The position numbers were made by a program, and so were the translations under genes. A stretch of 64,000 nucleotides of DNA from Daucus carota subsp. sativus (taxonomy: Eukaryota > Streptophyta > Magnoliopsida > Apiales > Apiaceae), in the NCBI RefSeq assembly GCF_001625215.2, contig NC_030381.2, forward strand, positions 54,795,214-54,859,213, read 5' to 3'. Of this stretch, positions 47,779-57,767 are shown one piece after another. The notes below the pieces were generated by a model. The model worked only from the letters and a program-made list of their open reading frames with translations, did no database searches and was not told the origin of the DNA. How positions within the stretch are numbered: position 1 is the first letter of the stretch; every line of letters starts with the position of its first letter.

Positions 47779-47887
47779 TAATTTGGTAATATTAATTGGC
47801 AGTCCTTATAAATTTGGGTTGAATGTTATGTTTTTGCTTTTTGGTACAGATCGAAAAGAATCATACTCACAATCCTCTGATTTTCTC

Positions 47888-49710
47888 ATGGCTCACAACC
47901 CTTTCTTCAACCTGAGTTCTAAGCGATCCTCTAGCTTTCCTACTCAAAACAATTCTCCCCGTCTTAATCAAGACGATCAAGAACTCCCTATGCCTCAAAA
48001 CAATTCTTTCGATCTTGATCACCACTCTGAAGAATTCCCTGATTTTCGTGCGCCTCCAAACAATTCTCACGGGATTTATCATGACTATCAAGAATTCCAT
48101 AATTTTCCTGTACCTCGAAACATCCCTCCTGATTGGACTCCTCAACAATTTCCTAATTTTCCAACGACTCGAAACAACTCTCCCGGTAGGACTCCTCAAC
48201 AAGTCCCTAATTTTCCAATGACTCGAAACAACTATCCCGGACCTGACTCGAGTCCTCAACAATTCTCCAATTTCCCGATGGCTCCTGATTTTCGAGTAGC
48301 TCGAAACAACTATCCGGGACTTGATCAAGGCCCTCGCAAAAACCAGGTGGATGTCTCGTTAACGTTAGCCAAGCACTTTCTGTTAAACTATGGCAAAGAT
48401 TCAAACCTCGTCTTCTCTCCGATATCCATACAAGTTGTTCTTAGCTTGCTTGCGGCTGGTTCCAATGGCCAAACCCGAGACCAGCTTCTCTCTTTTCTTA
48501 AAGCTGAAAGTGTAGATGAACTCAACTCAGTCTATGCACTTCTTGTTGATGTTGTGTTTGCTGATGGTTCCTCCTCGGGTGGTCCTCGCGTGTCCGTTGC
48601 CAATGGTGTTTGGCTTGACGAGTCCCTATCGTTCAAGGATGCGTTCCAGCAGGTTGCGGAAACAATGTACAAGGCAGCTTCTCATCGTGTCGATTTTCAG
48701 AACAAGGTTAGCATATCTCCACCAAGTACTTCTCTTTGAATCTCTGTATTTTACATACTGTACGTGCAAAAAGTGAATTATTTAGAATCAAAGGGAGTAT
48801 AGTGTTACCACCATGAAATTTCGAAAAATATATAATTGTTTGTACTTGTTTATATGATGGTTAATTTACATGATATCAAGAGTATGATTTTGATTAAATG
48901 TACTTAGTGCAGGCTGAGGAGGTAAAACACTTGGTGAATTCTTGGGTCGAAAAGGAGACCTGTGGCCTTATAAAAAATATTCTGAATTCAGTCGAAAGGT
49001 CAACTCAGCTGATATTAGCCAATGCCCTGTATTTCAAAGGAGAATGGTCTAGCCCATTCGACGCATTCCTTACAAGAAACTATGACTTCTACCTCCTCAA
49101 TTCCAGCTCTATTCAAGTACCCTTCATGACCAGCAACAAGGATCAATATATCAGTGTTTTTGATGGTTTCAAAGTATTAGAGCTTCCTTATCAACAAGCC
49201 CGGAACCAAAGTTGGGAGAAAAGGCTTTCTTTTTCCATGTACATTTTCCTGCCAGATGCAATAGACGGCCTGCCAGCACTGGTAGAGAGAGCTGGTTCAG
49301 AACCTGGATTCCTTGATCGCTATGTTCCAAGTCGAAGAGTTGAAGTTGGAGAGTTCCGAATTCCAAAATTTAAATTTGAGTATAACATTGAAGCAAGAGA
49401 AGCGTTACAGAGCCTAGGACTGGTCTCGCTCTTTGGTCCATCAGGAGGTCTCGGGGAGATGGTCTCTAATTCTTTCCCTCTCTTTGTCTCCCGAATAGTG
49501 CATAAATCCTTTATTGAAGTCGATGAAAAAGGCACTGAAGCTGCTGCTGCAACCGTTTTTTGCACGGCCCCGGGATCAAGTTGTATACCTCGGGTAAAGG
49601 TTGTGATTGACTTTGTTGCAGACCACCCATTCTTGTTTGTCATTCGGGAAAACGCTACTGGAATGGTGGAGTTCATAGGTCATGTGCTTAATCCTTCAGT
49701 TCATGCTTGA
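47888..49710 (+). CDS. Serpin B with long Asn/Gln/Pro-rich N-terminal region, 538 aa
   Basis: Two exons, 47888-48706 and 48913-49710. The body is nearly the same as in serpin A: about 20 of 265 residues differ in exon 2. The reactive loop reads GTEAAAATVFCTAPGSSCIPR, with Cys at P5 and P3', Pro at P2 and Gly at P1. The N-terminal region (about 150 residues) is longer than in A, with repeats such as TPQQFPNFPTTRNNSPG; exon 1 length differs from A by 48 bp, a multiple of three, so the repeat changed size without breaking the frame, which supports translation. The start ATG matches that of A. The frame is open further upstream (from 47729), but that part lies within the MITE. The 3' flank soon meets F-box-gene debris. 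Confidence 0.88.
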
Positions 49711-49789
49711 ACTGCCACTAGCTAGTCTTATCTTCTGCGTTACAATTATTTTCAGATTAGTTACTTGCTTCATTTTTCCGCCTTCAGTT

Positions 49790-50345
49790 GCTAGTGTTTG
49801 GTGATACCAATGGTGATGTCGATGAGGCTCATGCTCAGCACCTGCTGGATTGTAGTATTAAGCTCCCTGTTTTGAATGTTATTAATGATGATGATGGTGA
49901 TGTTGATTTTGCTCGTATTATTGAGTTTAATAACTCTGTTGCTGTTATGATGACTGGTTCGAGTAGGAACATCAACGTGTGGACATTGGATGATGATGCA
50001 TGCCTTGGAGTTGGTGGAGTTGAGGCATCCTGGACGCAATGTTTAGCATTGATACACGTATGCAACCTGATAAGTTTTATGACTACTTCAGCAGTGGGAT
50101 TCTCGTATTACTACTAATAAATTAAAATGTGGATTTCGTGTAATGCTGACAAGAAAGAGGCCAAGTTTGCTCCACCTTTGGTTGATATGGCTGAACATCA
50201 TCAAGATAATGTAATTTTCAAGTACAAGGAGAGCCTGATGTCACTCGCAGGATTCAGACATGTCAACTAAAATGTTGATGATTCTGGTATCATTATGTTT
50301 ACCAATGATGGCAGTATCTCTTTTATCGTAGTCACTTATTATTGA
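49790..50345 (+). pseudogene. F-box-associated (FBA) domain gene remnant 1
   Basis: Plus-strand homology to the C-terminal half of plant F-box/FBA proteins: FNNSVAVM, NINVWTLDDDACLG, EASWTQ, then in another frame DKFYDYFSSGILV, then KYKESLMSLAGFRHV and a stop. These blocks occur in the order usual for FBA domains (VWxL...SWTK...ESLVSL). Frame changes between blocks and lack of the F-box show it is broken. It was inserted or rearranged immediately after serpin B. Confidence 0.6.
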
Positions 50346-50769
50346 AGGCATTTTGAATTTCCTTTCGCTGTAAACTATTCATCTCATTTACATTTACTGA
50401 ATCTGTTTTAAACAACTATGATATTTAACAACGTTCCCGTGAGCTGTTATATTTTGCATACTGATGCGGGTATCAATTGTTTTTATATTTTTGTCTTGCA
50501 TTGTTTTCACTTCTAATTTTCTCTTGGCCCCTGTTACATATAGAGCAAGCACTCAAATCCTCACAGGAATCGACAGTTTGGGGAAGTCATCCTTTAACTG
50601 ATAGATGAAGAATATATGAACAGCTTGATTTTTTTGCACAAATTGTGATTACTCTGAATCAGATATGAACTTGGTGCCATAAGATAATTTTCGATTATCA
50701 TCATCTACACTTCAAGGTTAGTTCTCTTCTGGTGCTGTTTTCCTTGTACTCTCTACTTTTGTCATGCCA

Positions 50770-50995
50770 AATTGTTTAATTTTGACAAGGACCAGGCCAA
50801 GATTGTCCCACTTTCTGCTAAAATGGCTTATCGGCATTTTGAGTATTACAAGTATACGGAGAGCCTAGTTTCACTAGAAGGATTCAGACATGTCGACTAG
50901 AATGTTGGAAGATTATAGGAAAGCAGCACTGATTCGGGTATTTTTGTACTGGCTAATGATGGCAGTATATCTAGTTTTTGAAGTCACTTACGATA
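50770..50995 (+). pseudogene. F-box-associated gene remnant 2
   Basis: A second, diverged copy of the end of remnant 1: MAYRHFEYYKYTESLVSLEG then GFRHVD and a stop, followed by the same trailing block (TGGCTAATGATGGCAGTAT). No other part of the gene is present. Confidence 0.55.
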
Positions 50996-51059
50996 GAAGG
51001 CTACATCTATGTGCTTAGAATCAAATGGCTCCAATGTGAAGTTTTCTTGTGATAGAATT

Positions 51060-51302
51060 ATGGTATTTCAATTTTAATTGGCAGTCCTTATAAATTAAGG
51101 TTGAATGTTATGTATTTGCTACAGATAGAAAAAAATCAGACTCACAATCCTCTGATTTTCTTATGGCTCACAACAACTGTTTCTTCAACCAGGCTTCTCA
51201 GCGATCCTCTGGGTTTCCTACTCAAAAAAATTCTCCCCATCTTAATCAAGACTATCAAGAATTCCCTATGCCTCAAAACAATTCTTTCGGTCTTGATCAC
51301 CC
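51060..51302 (+). pseudogene. Serpin 5' stub
   Basis: Contains the serpin TATA box, leader and first ~45 codons (MAHNN, then FPTQKNSPHLNQDYQEFPM) in the same frame as serpins A and B, then stops abruptly at LDH, where homology jumps to F-box-associated debris. The serpin body is absent. Confidence 0.8.
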
Positions 51303-51461
51303 AGCATTTTTACACCCAATATGTTTATAAGTATACAGAGAGCCTAGTTCCAATTGCCGGATTCGAACTAGTCTCCATGTTATTTGCATCCGTTTGTGTT
51401 CTGCTAGACACACTCAGGCTCGGATGAGAGGGAGGGCGAGTAGGGCGACCGCCTAGGCCAT
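51303..51461. other. Junction of debris: FBA tail and TET10-intron scrap
   Basis: 51320-51358 is a third copy of the FBA tail (VYKYTESLVPIAGFE). Directly after, TTTGTGTTCTGCTAGACACAC (about 51391-51412) matches TET10 intron 5 (about 32532) and the decayed TET10 copy (about 56901). It is a mosaic of short duplicated pieces. Confidence 0.55.
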
Positions 51462-52089
51462 GCTTCATAAACAAGGAGGCCCCGAGCTACCTTGTTATTC
51501 CAATTAGTATAAACTAGGTGTACAAACCGCGCTTCGCGCGGTCAGTAAAAACATTACGTTCTAAAATAACTTGAGGCATTGATGGTAGGCTATCAAAACA
51601 AATAAGATGTTGATGATATGCTATCTATCTAGACTTTTCTTGAAGGAGAATGCAAGTGAAGAAAGTGAGTAAGAGAAAATAATATAAACGGCCGCCATAA
51701 CTTTATATTATTAATAACAAATATCAGTTGCTATATTATTACGAGTTTTGGAGAGTAGAATAACAACCGCCAAGTAGCAAGTAGAAGAAAATAGTTTCAT
51801 ATAGAATTTCAACCTAACGATCATTATATAGATGTAATGTAATATAGGCTTATAGCCTACTGGAAGATATTAAGAGCGGAATAAAAATTACATATTTTGT
51901 GCAGTGTAAATAATCGAACGGTTGTGTCCAGGTAATATTGTTTCAATGTGTTCTTGCAGGACGGAGTTCAAATGTCGCCTTTGTCTTCTACACTTGCTTG
52001 AAAAACACATCAACTCTGTCAACTTCATTAGTGAAACACATGGTAGTTATCGTTTTTACTTTCATCTGAACTATTTTCTGTTTCAAGAA

Positions 52090-52345
52090 CAGAGTCTGAT
52101 AGCTCATGAGTAGTATTTACAATTCAAGAACATATAAGTACAGACCTCATGGAATACCTCAAGTATGACTCCTCCATATTTTTCCCTGTTCATTGAAACA
52201 TAATAGTTCAGACTTTTTAAATCTTTTAGCTCATTAATAGTACTTGTTGTAATCATCTCCAATATAGATTCCCTAAAATCTTCTCTAGGATCATATGATG
52301 ACTTCTCTGATCCAGCTTATCTTGAACCATCATATGTTCTGCACT
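52090..52345 (-). pseudogene. OVATE family protein fragment captured by the Helitron
   Basis: Minus strand: SSYDPREDFRESILEMI, LKDLKSLNYYVSMN, YGGVILEVFHEVC, then a stop. This is the layout of the OVATE domain (DPxxDFRxSMxEMI...LLxxYLxLN...IVxAFxEV), which ends OFP transcriptional repressors. The piece upstream in the same orientation (to 52560) is in a different frame and is not clearly OFP. The spacing between the two halves is shortened relative to the family. Confidence 0.55.
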
Positions 52346-53118
52346 TGCTATCGTCGTAGTTCTGTCCAAATTCCCACCTTCGCCGCATGAAGAGACACTC
52401 GGCCAACAGCTGCAGCAGATGGCCTTCATCCACCCCTTGGGCTTAAGCTTCTGGTTCTCTAATTCTCCAGAGCCCTGCATTCTTATAAAGGAATGAAGGA
52501 CTTGAGCAAACAATCTATTTAATACATAAAAAGTTTTCAAGCTAGTTGGTGTAACCATGACTCTCCCTGAGGTCCAGACAATTTGCTATTATCATGAAAA
52601 ATATGCTTGGAGGACAACAGGAAATTAGTTCTTTTTTGTTGAATAAGTTACTAACTTACTGGTTTGAAAAACTCCATAGATTTCCATTATTGTCCTTTCA
52701 ATTTGTAACAGCTCTGCAACTCTAGCTAATGTAGAAGTAGCAACAGAATACTGAGACATGGAAGCTTTCTTTTCAAGTTTTAAATTTCTAAATTATCAAG
52801 TAAACCAGGAGTGGGTGGCATCATAAGGAAGGAACCGCTGACGAAAAGAATAACAAACATGATTAAAGATAACGTAAACCTAAAAATATTAGATAAATTA
52901 GTATTCTCTACTGGCTTTAGACGCCCACCGGGAAGCTTGCAAAAAGTGTTCCCATTTTGCCGTAGAAGTATATGCGAGGTGATTGTGTTTTTGAACCTGC
53001 AAAATCAGATACATATGTGGAAAACTTCATCATCTTGCATGACTTTGACAACTCTCACAGAAAATCTACGGGGGGATAAAATCTGATTAATGCAATTCAT
53101 ATCAAACCCTACCCTTTA

Positions 53119-53573
53119 GGTGTCGTTTGGTTGGGTGGTATGGAGAATCAGGTATGGGTATGAAAGCAACCAAACCCATACCTAGTGTTTGGTTGGATTT
53201 TTTTTTATCTTCATACCCATACCTGAAACCCCCCAATTATAACTTTTTAAAACCCAAGTGGAGGGGCGGGTATGAGCTGCTGGTATGGGTATCAGTATTA
53301 ATATTCTTTTCTTATATTTAGAAAAAATATTAATAATAATAAATAAAATATTTATATATACAAATAAATGTTATTATTTGATAATAAAAATATTTATCAT
53401 TTTTTATTTAATAAAATAATTTAATTTAATCAATAACATGATTATATTTTTAATTAAATAGATTCATTCCAACACTCAACCAAACACAAGATATCAGGAA
53501 TGATACCTTAACCCCATACAACTCCAAACCGATTCTTAATTCCAACCCCATACCACTCCACGAACCAAACGTA
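53119..53573. mobile_element. MITE nested in the Helitron
   Basis: Inverted ends: CGTTTGGTTGGGTGGTATGG (53124-53143) and CCATACCACTCCACGAACC with CAAACG (53554-53571). Internal motifs (GGTATGGGTATGA, CATACCCATACC) are also inverted. AT-rich centre, no coding. Confidence 0.75.
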
Positions 53574-53897
53574 AAGCTTTCCAGTAAGCAAATCAAAAGT
53601 CTGCAACCAATACTAAAATAAGCTGGGAAAATAGATAGTCTATTAGCTCTAAACACAAGCAAAATCAATAAAGTGTAAAAGTGCTAGAACATAATGTAAC
53701 ATCTGGCAGGCCATAGTAACTCCGGGGAGCTTGCACTTACACACATTATCACACCCAAAAAATGTAAAGTGCAACCCAAATTAGTTGATTCATGAACCAA
53801 TTAGAATTGTTTGACCCCAATAACAGTATTTCATGATAGGAACTACACGTAAATGGTAAGAAAGAATAAAACAACAGATGTGGGATTAGAAACTGAC

Positions 53898-54301
53898 CTT
53901 AACAACAGCCCAGCAATCAATCAGCCAAATCATCCAAATGAATTCCAGCCACAACTTCCCAACCACCCTGCCAATTTTTCGGCAAGTATTCTTCGAAAAA
54001 GGGTGTGCACAACAACGAAAAAGAAAGCCTGATAAAAACCCGCAACAAAGAATTAGACTTAAGTTGGACAGCTCTAAAATTTATAATTTATAAAATTGAG
54101 AGGAGCATTTGGTAAGCACAAAAGAAAGAGTAGAAATCTGGATTACAATGTATAATTTATAAAACTGAGATGAACATTTGGTAAATCACAAAAGAAAGAG
54201 TAGAAATCTGGGAATATTACCTGAAGAAGATTGACGACTAAGCCATAGATAAAGAAGAGGACGACCACCGGAAGAATAACAGCTGCTGCAGCAATCGCCA
54301 T
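53898..54301 (-). pseudogene. LPAT2-type acyltransferase 5' exons captured by the Helitron
   Basis: Exon 1 (54221-54301, minus) encodes MAIAAAAVILPVVVLFF and YGLVVNLLQ, matching the start of 1-acyl-sn-glycerol-3-phosphate acyltransferase 2 and its first donor site. Exon 2 (53898-54028) keeps splice sites and the block LWLEFIWM...LIDCWAVVK but has a frame change in its middle. The catalytic HX4D exons are absent. The intron between contains a ~90-bp tandem duplication (about 54051-54210). The parent gene lies elsewhere in the genome. Confidence 0.82.
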
Positions 54302-54672
54302 AGCCAAGCCAGCCTAACAAAGAGGTCTAATAGTGTGGGTAGAGCTTATTTTCGAGTAGGAAATAACCAAGCGAAAAGATACAACTGCTGGAGGACCATT
54401 TATAGCAAACTGTCCGAAGAGATGATGAGGCTTCAGTTACGAAACAGGAAAATTTTGAAGGCCTGTACAGGTTCCGGCCGGATAAAACCGCAAGGCCAGC
54501 AGAGAGACAAAGCAGAGAGACAGAGGGCTGTGCGGAATTAAAAAATTAAAGAAATAGAAATTAAATAAGAATAAAAAAGGGCGAGTGTGAGAAGTGAGAA
54601 TTGAGTCTAAGAACAATGAGGAAAGAGCCACGTAGGCCGCCCTGGATTTTACTTTATATAGATATAAGAAGA

Positions 54673-55083
54673 TTCCCAATATATCAATTATTTATCACAA
54701 TAAGTAATTAAAACTAATAAATAATCTCGCTGCTCATTTATATAATTTTACTAATTTAATAAAAAAAAATTAATTCATAACACAATATCTAATTACTAGC
54801 TGGGCCCTGTTGTCAATAAGATAAATTCTATCAAATACCAGGGGGCCGATAATTGAATCCAATTCAATCTCCATTACTTGCAACTAATAATTATGGAAGG
54901 AGGCCCAATATAAAAGTAAACTTCGATTATATCTATATATAATTTCATTTAATTTGGAATATTATTAATTGACAGTCCTAATATATTAGGGTTAAGGGTT
55001 ATGCTGTTGGTACAGATCGAAAACAATCACACTCACAATCCTCTGATCCTCTAGGTTTTTATCAAGATTATCAAGAATTCCCA
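54673..55083. promoter_or_regulatory. Upstream region of serpin C
   Basis: Matches the serpin A and B upstream blocks; holds the empty Stowaway site (about 54881). The TATA position is altered to CTAATATATTAG (about 54979). The original start codon region is deleted: CCTCTGATCCTCTAGG joins the leader directly to the later repeat. Confidence 0.65.
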
Positions 55084-56546
55084 ATGGCTCAAAACAATTC
55101 TTTCGGTCTTGATCAGGGCTCTCGCAAAAACCAGGTGGATGTCTCATTAACCTTGGCCAAGCACCTCCTGTTAAACTATGGCAAAGACTCAAACCTCGTC
55201 TTCTCTCCGCTATCCATGCAAATTGCTCTTAGCCTGCTTGCGGCTGGTTCCAGTGGCGAAACCAGAAACCAGCTTCTCTCTTTTCTTAAGGCTGAAAGTG
55301 TAGATGAACTTAACACTGTCTATGCGCTTCTTGTTGATGTTGTCTTTGCTGATGGTTCTTCTTCTGATGGTCCTAAAGTGTCCTTAGTCAATGGTGTTTG
55401 GCTTAACGAGTCCCTATCGTTCAAGCCTTCGTTCCAGGATGTTGCGACAACAATGTACAAGGCGGCTTCTCATCGTGTCGATTTTCAGAACAAGGTCAGG
55501 ATATCTCCACCGATTATTTCTCTTTGAATCTCTGTATTTTACACCTTACTGTACGTGCAAAAAGTGCTAATAATTAAAGTGAAAAATTATTATTAAAGTG
55601 AAAAATTATTTAGAATCGAAGGGAGTATAGTGTTACCACCATAAAATTTTGAAAAATTTATAATTATTTGTACTTGTTTATATGATGGTTAATTTACATG
55701 ATATCAAGATGAAAGTAGTATGATTTTGATTAAATGTACCTTGTGCAGGCTGAGGAGGTAAAAAACTTGGTGAATTCTTGGGTCGAAAAGGAGACCCGTG
55801 GCCTTATAAAGAATATTCTGAATTCAGTAGAAACGTCAACTGAGCTGATATTAGTCAATGCCCTGTATTTCAAAGGAGATTGGTTAAGCCCATTCGACGG
55901 AGACGATACAAGAAACTATGACTTTTACCTCCTCAATTCCAGCTCTATTCAAGTACCCTTCATGACCAGCTATGAGGATCAATATATCAGCGTTTTTGAT
56001 GGTTTCAAAGTATTGGGGCTTCCTTATGAACAAGACTGGAACCAAAGCAGGGAGAAAAGGCTTTCTTTTTCCATGTACATTTTCCTGCCAGATGCAAAAG
56101 ACGGCCTGCCAGCACTGGTAGAGAGAGCTGGTTCAGAACCCGGATTCCTTGACCGCTATGTTCCAAGTCGAAGAGTTGATGTTGGAAAGTTCCGAATTCC
56201 AAAATTTAAATTTGAGTATAACATTGAAGCATCAGAAGCGTTACAGAGCCTAGGATTGGTCTCGCTCTTTGGTCCATCAGGAGGTCTCGGGGAGATGGTC
56301 TCTAATTCTTCCCCTCTCTTTGTCTCCAAAATAGTGCATAAATCCTTTATTGAAGTCGATGAGTATGGCACTGAAGCTGCTGCTGCGACTGAAGTTGAAT
56401 GCATGATGGGATCAAGTTGTGTATTTGAGGAAAAGGTTCTGACTGACTTTGTTGCAGACCACCCATTCTTGTTTGTCATTCGGGAAAACGCTACTGGAAT
56501 GGTGGTGTTCATAGGACATGTGCTTAATCCTTCAGATCAATCTTGA
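55084..56546 (+). CDS. Serpin C without N-terminal extension, 402 aa
   Basis: Two exons, 55084-55494 and 55749-56546; 402 aa, normal plant serpin length. The body resembles A and B. Reactive loop: GTEAAAAT then EVECMMGSSCVFEEK; P1 again Gly, with Cys at P4 and P3'. Five of six residues at P7-P2 differ from serpin A. The start ATG corresponds to an internal Met of A and B (PMPQNNSFG), here in the context CCAATGGCTC, because a deletion between two GATCCTCT-like sites removed the original ATG and most of the repeat region. Only 14 extension residues remain (MAQNNSFGLDQGSR). Frame intact throughout. The altered TATA region may change expression. Confidence 0.87.
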
Positions 56547-56765
56547 ACTACCACTAGCTATGCCTTACAATTATTTGCCAATTAGTTATTTGCTTAGTTG
56601 AATATCCAGTACCTTGTGTTTAAGAATTAAGAATCTGAAGTATTGACTTTTATTTTGTAATTCTATATAACTATTGTCTGTTTGAATCTCTTAACTTGCA
56701 TTGCTTATAGTTTAAAATATTAAGTTCTCTATAATTTAGGTTTAAAGTGTTTAACTATTGTGTAT
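56547..56765. other. Serpin C 3' flank
   Basis: Short 3' region homologous to that of serpins A and B for about 60 bp, then unrelated AT-rich sequence. Confidence 0.5.
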
Positions 56766-57629
56766 CTTGAGTATAGAACTTAGTTGGCAGTTTAAATTTC
56801 AGCTCAAATTCAAAACATCATCCATTTAGCACTTTCCAGAAGACCAGTTCAATCTTAGGCCTGTGAAGATTTCATAATCTCTATGTTATTTGCCCCCATT
56901 TGTGTTCTGCTAGACACACTTAATATATTTTTTGGCTTTTGAGTGGCTTTTTTCTCCCAAGAACATGCTTCAAATATTCACGAGTAGGAAACAGCTTCAA
57001 AAAAAGAAAAAAGAATAATCAGTTTGAAGCTTTCCAATAATTATTCAGTTGCCCGGATAATATTCTTCAGTTGTCTTGGCTTTATGCCTTAGGTACAAGG
57101 AGTATGAATTTCAAGATTACAGTTCGTGGTTTTTAAAACAGGTAAGCTCTCCTCAGATATATCAATCAAACTGAAAATTTCAGCACGGTTACTATCTCTT
57201 ATCAGCAACAAAAAGTTTGTCACTTAGATTATTTACCTTGCTCAAATCTTTCAGTTGAACAGCACACATAACTGGAAGAAACTGAAAAGCTGTGTCACTA
57301 AAGCTGATGACTGCAATAGCCTGTTAAAAAAATATAAGGTTCATATGTGAAGTTTAAGTTTTTCATGACTGCAGCTCCTTCTTTACTTGTAGATCTTGAT
57401 CATTGGTTGTTTCTTGCAGAATTTGAAGCAATATAAATTAGAGAAATTAACTCCAATTCAAGCAGGACGCTGTCGGCCACCATCGAAGTAAGTTCCTCTT
57501 TATATTACAGTTTCCCAATTTTAGCTTCATCTTTACTGGACAGAGAGTAATGTTTCTGCACAGAGTATAATGCCTGATTTCTGGTTTCATAGAGGAGTAA
57601 ATGTGCTATCCTTGGGCACAACATTTAGA
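56766..57629 (+). pseudogene. Partial TET10 copy (exons 6-8 with introns)
   Basis: Homologous to TET10 from intron 5 (about 32400) through intron 8 (about 33265). Exon 6 (about 57093-57141), exon 7 (about 57256-57339) and exon 8 (about 57420-57488) are recognisable, with introns retained, so it arose by DNA duplication, not retroposition. Exon 8 has RCRPP instead of GCCRPP. Exons 1-5 and 9-11 are absent; after intron 8 the sequence jumps to the region next to SDR-1 (about 34620). Confidence 0.9.
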
Positions 57630-57767
57630 TTAAACCTTTCTAAAACAAACACATGCACAAATACAGACAATAACTACTGAAGTAGCATAATAGAGATTGT
57701 GACTTAAGTTCTTATAAAAGATAATTAAAGATTCAATATGTGATGTATAAGTAGCATAATTGGGGTA

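Larger units (their letters stand above)
51514..54672 (-). mobile_element. 3.16-kb gene-carrying Helitron upstream of serpin C
   Basis: Reverse orientation. On the minus strand it starts TCTTCTTATATCTATATAAAG (54672) and ends with hairpin CCGCGCGAAGCGCGG (51527-51541), TTTGTACACCTAG (51514). The flanks join as AGTATAAA|TTCCCA, matching the uninterrupted AGTATAATTCCCAG upstream of serpin A, so insertion was between A and T without duplication. It carries host gene pieces: an OVATE-domain fragment (52090-52345) and exons 1-2 of an LPAT2-type gene (53898-54301), both in the element's own orientation, plus a nested MITE (53119-53573). No Rep/helicase gene seen. Confidence 0.9.

Noticed and set aside
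47729-47887. Longer serpin B start at 47729
   Set aside because: Lies inside the MULE-type MITE and upstream of the conserved TATA box.
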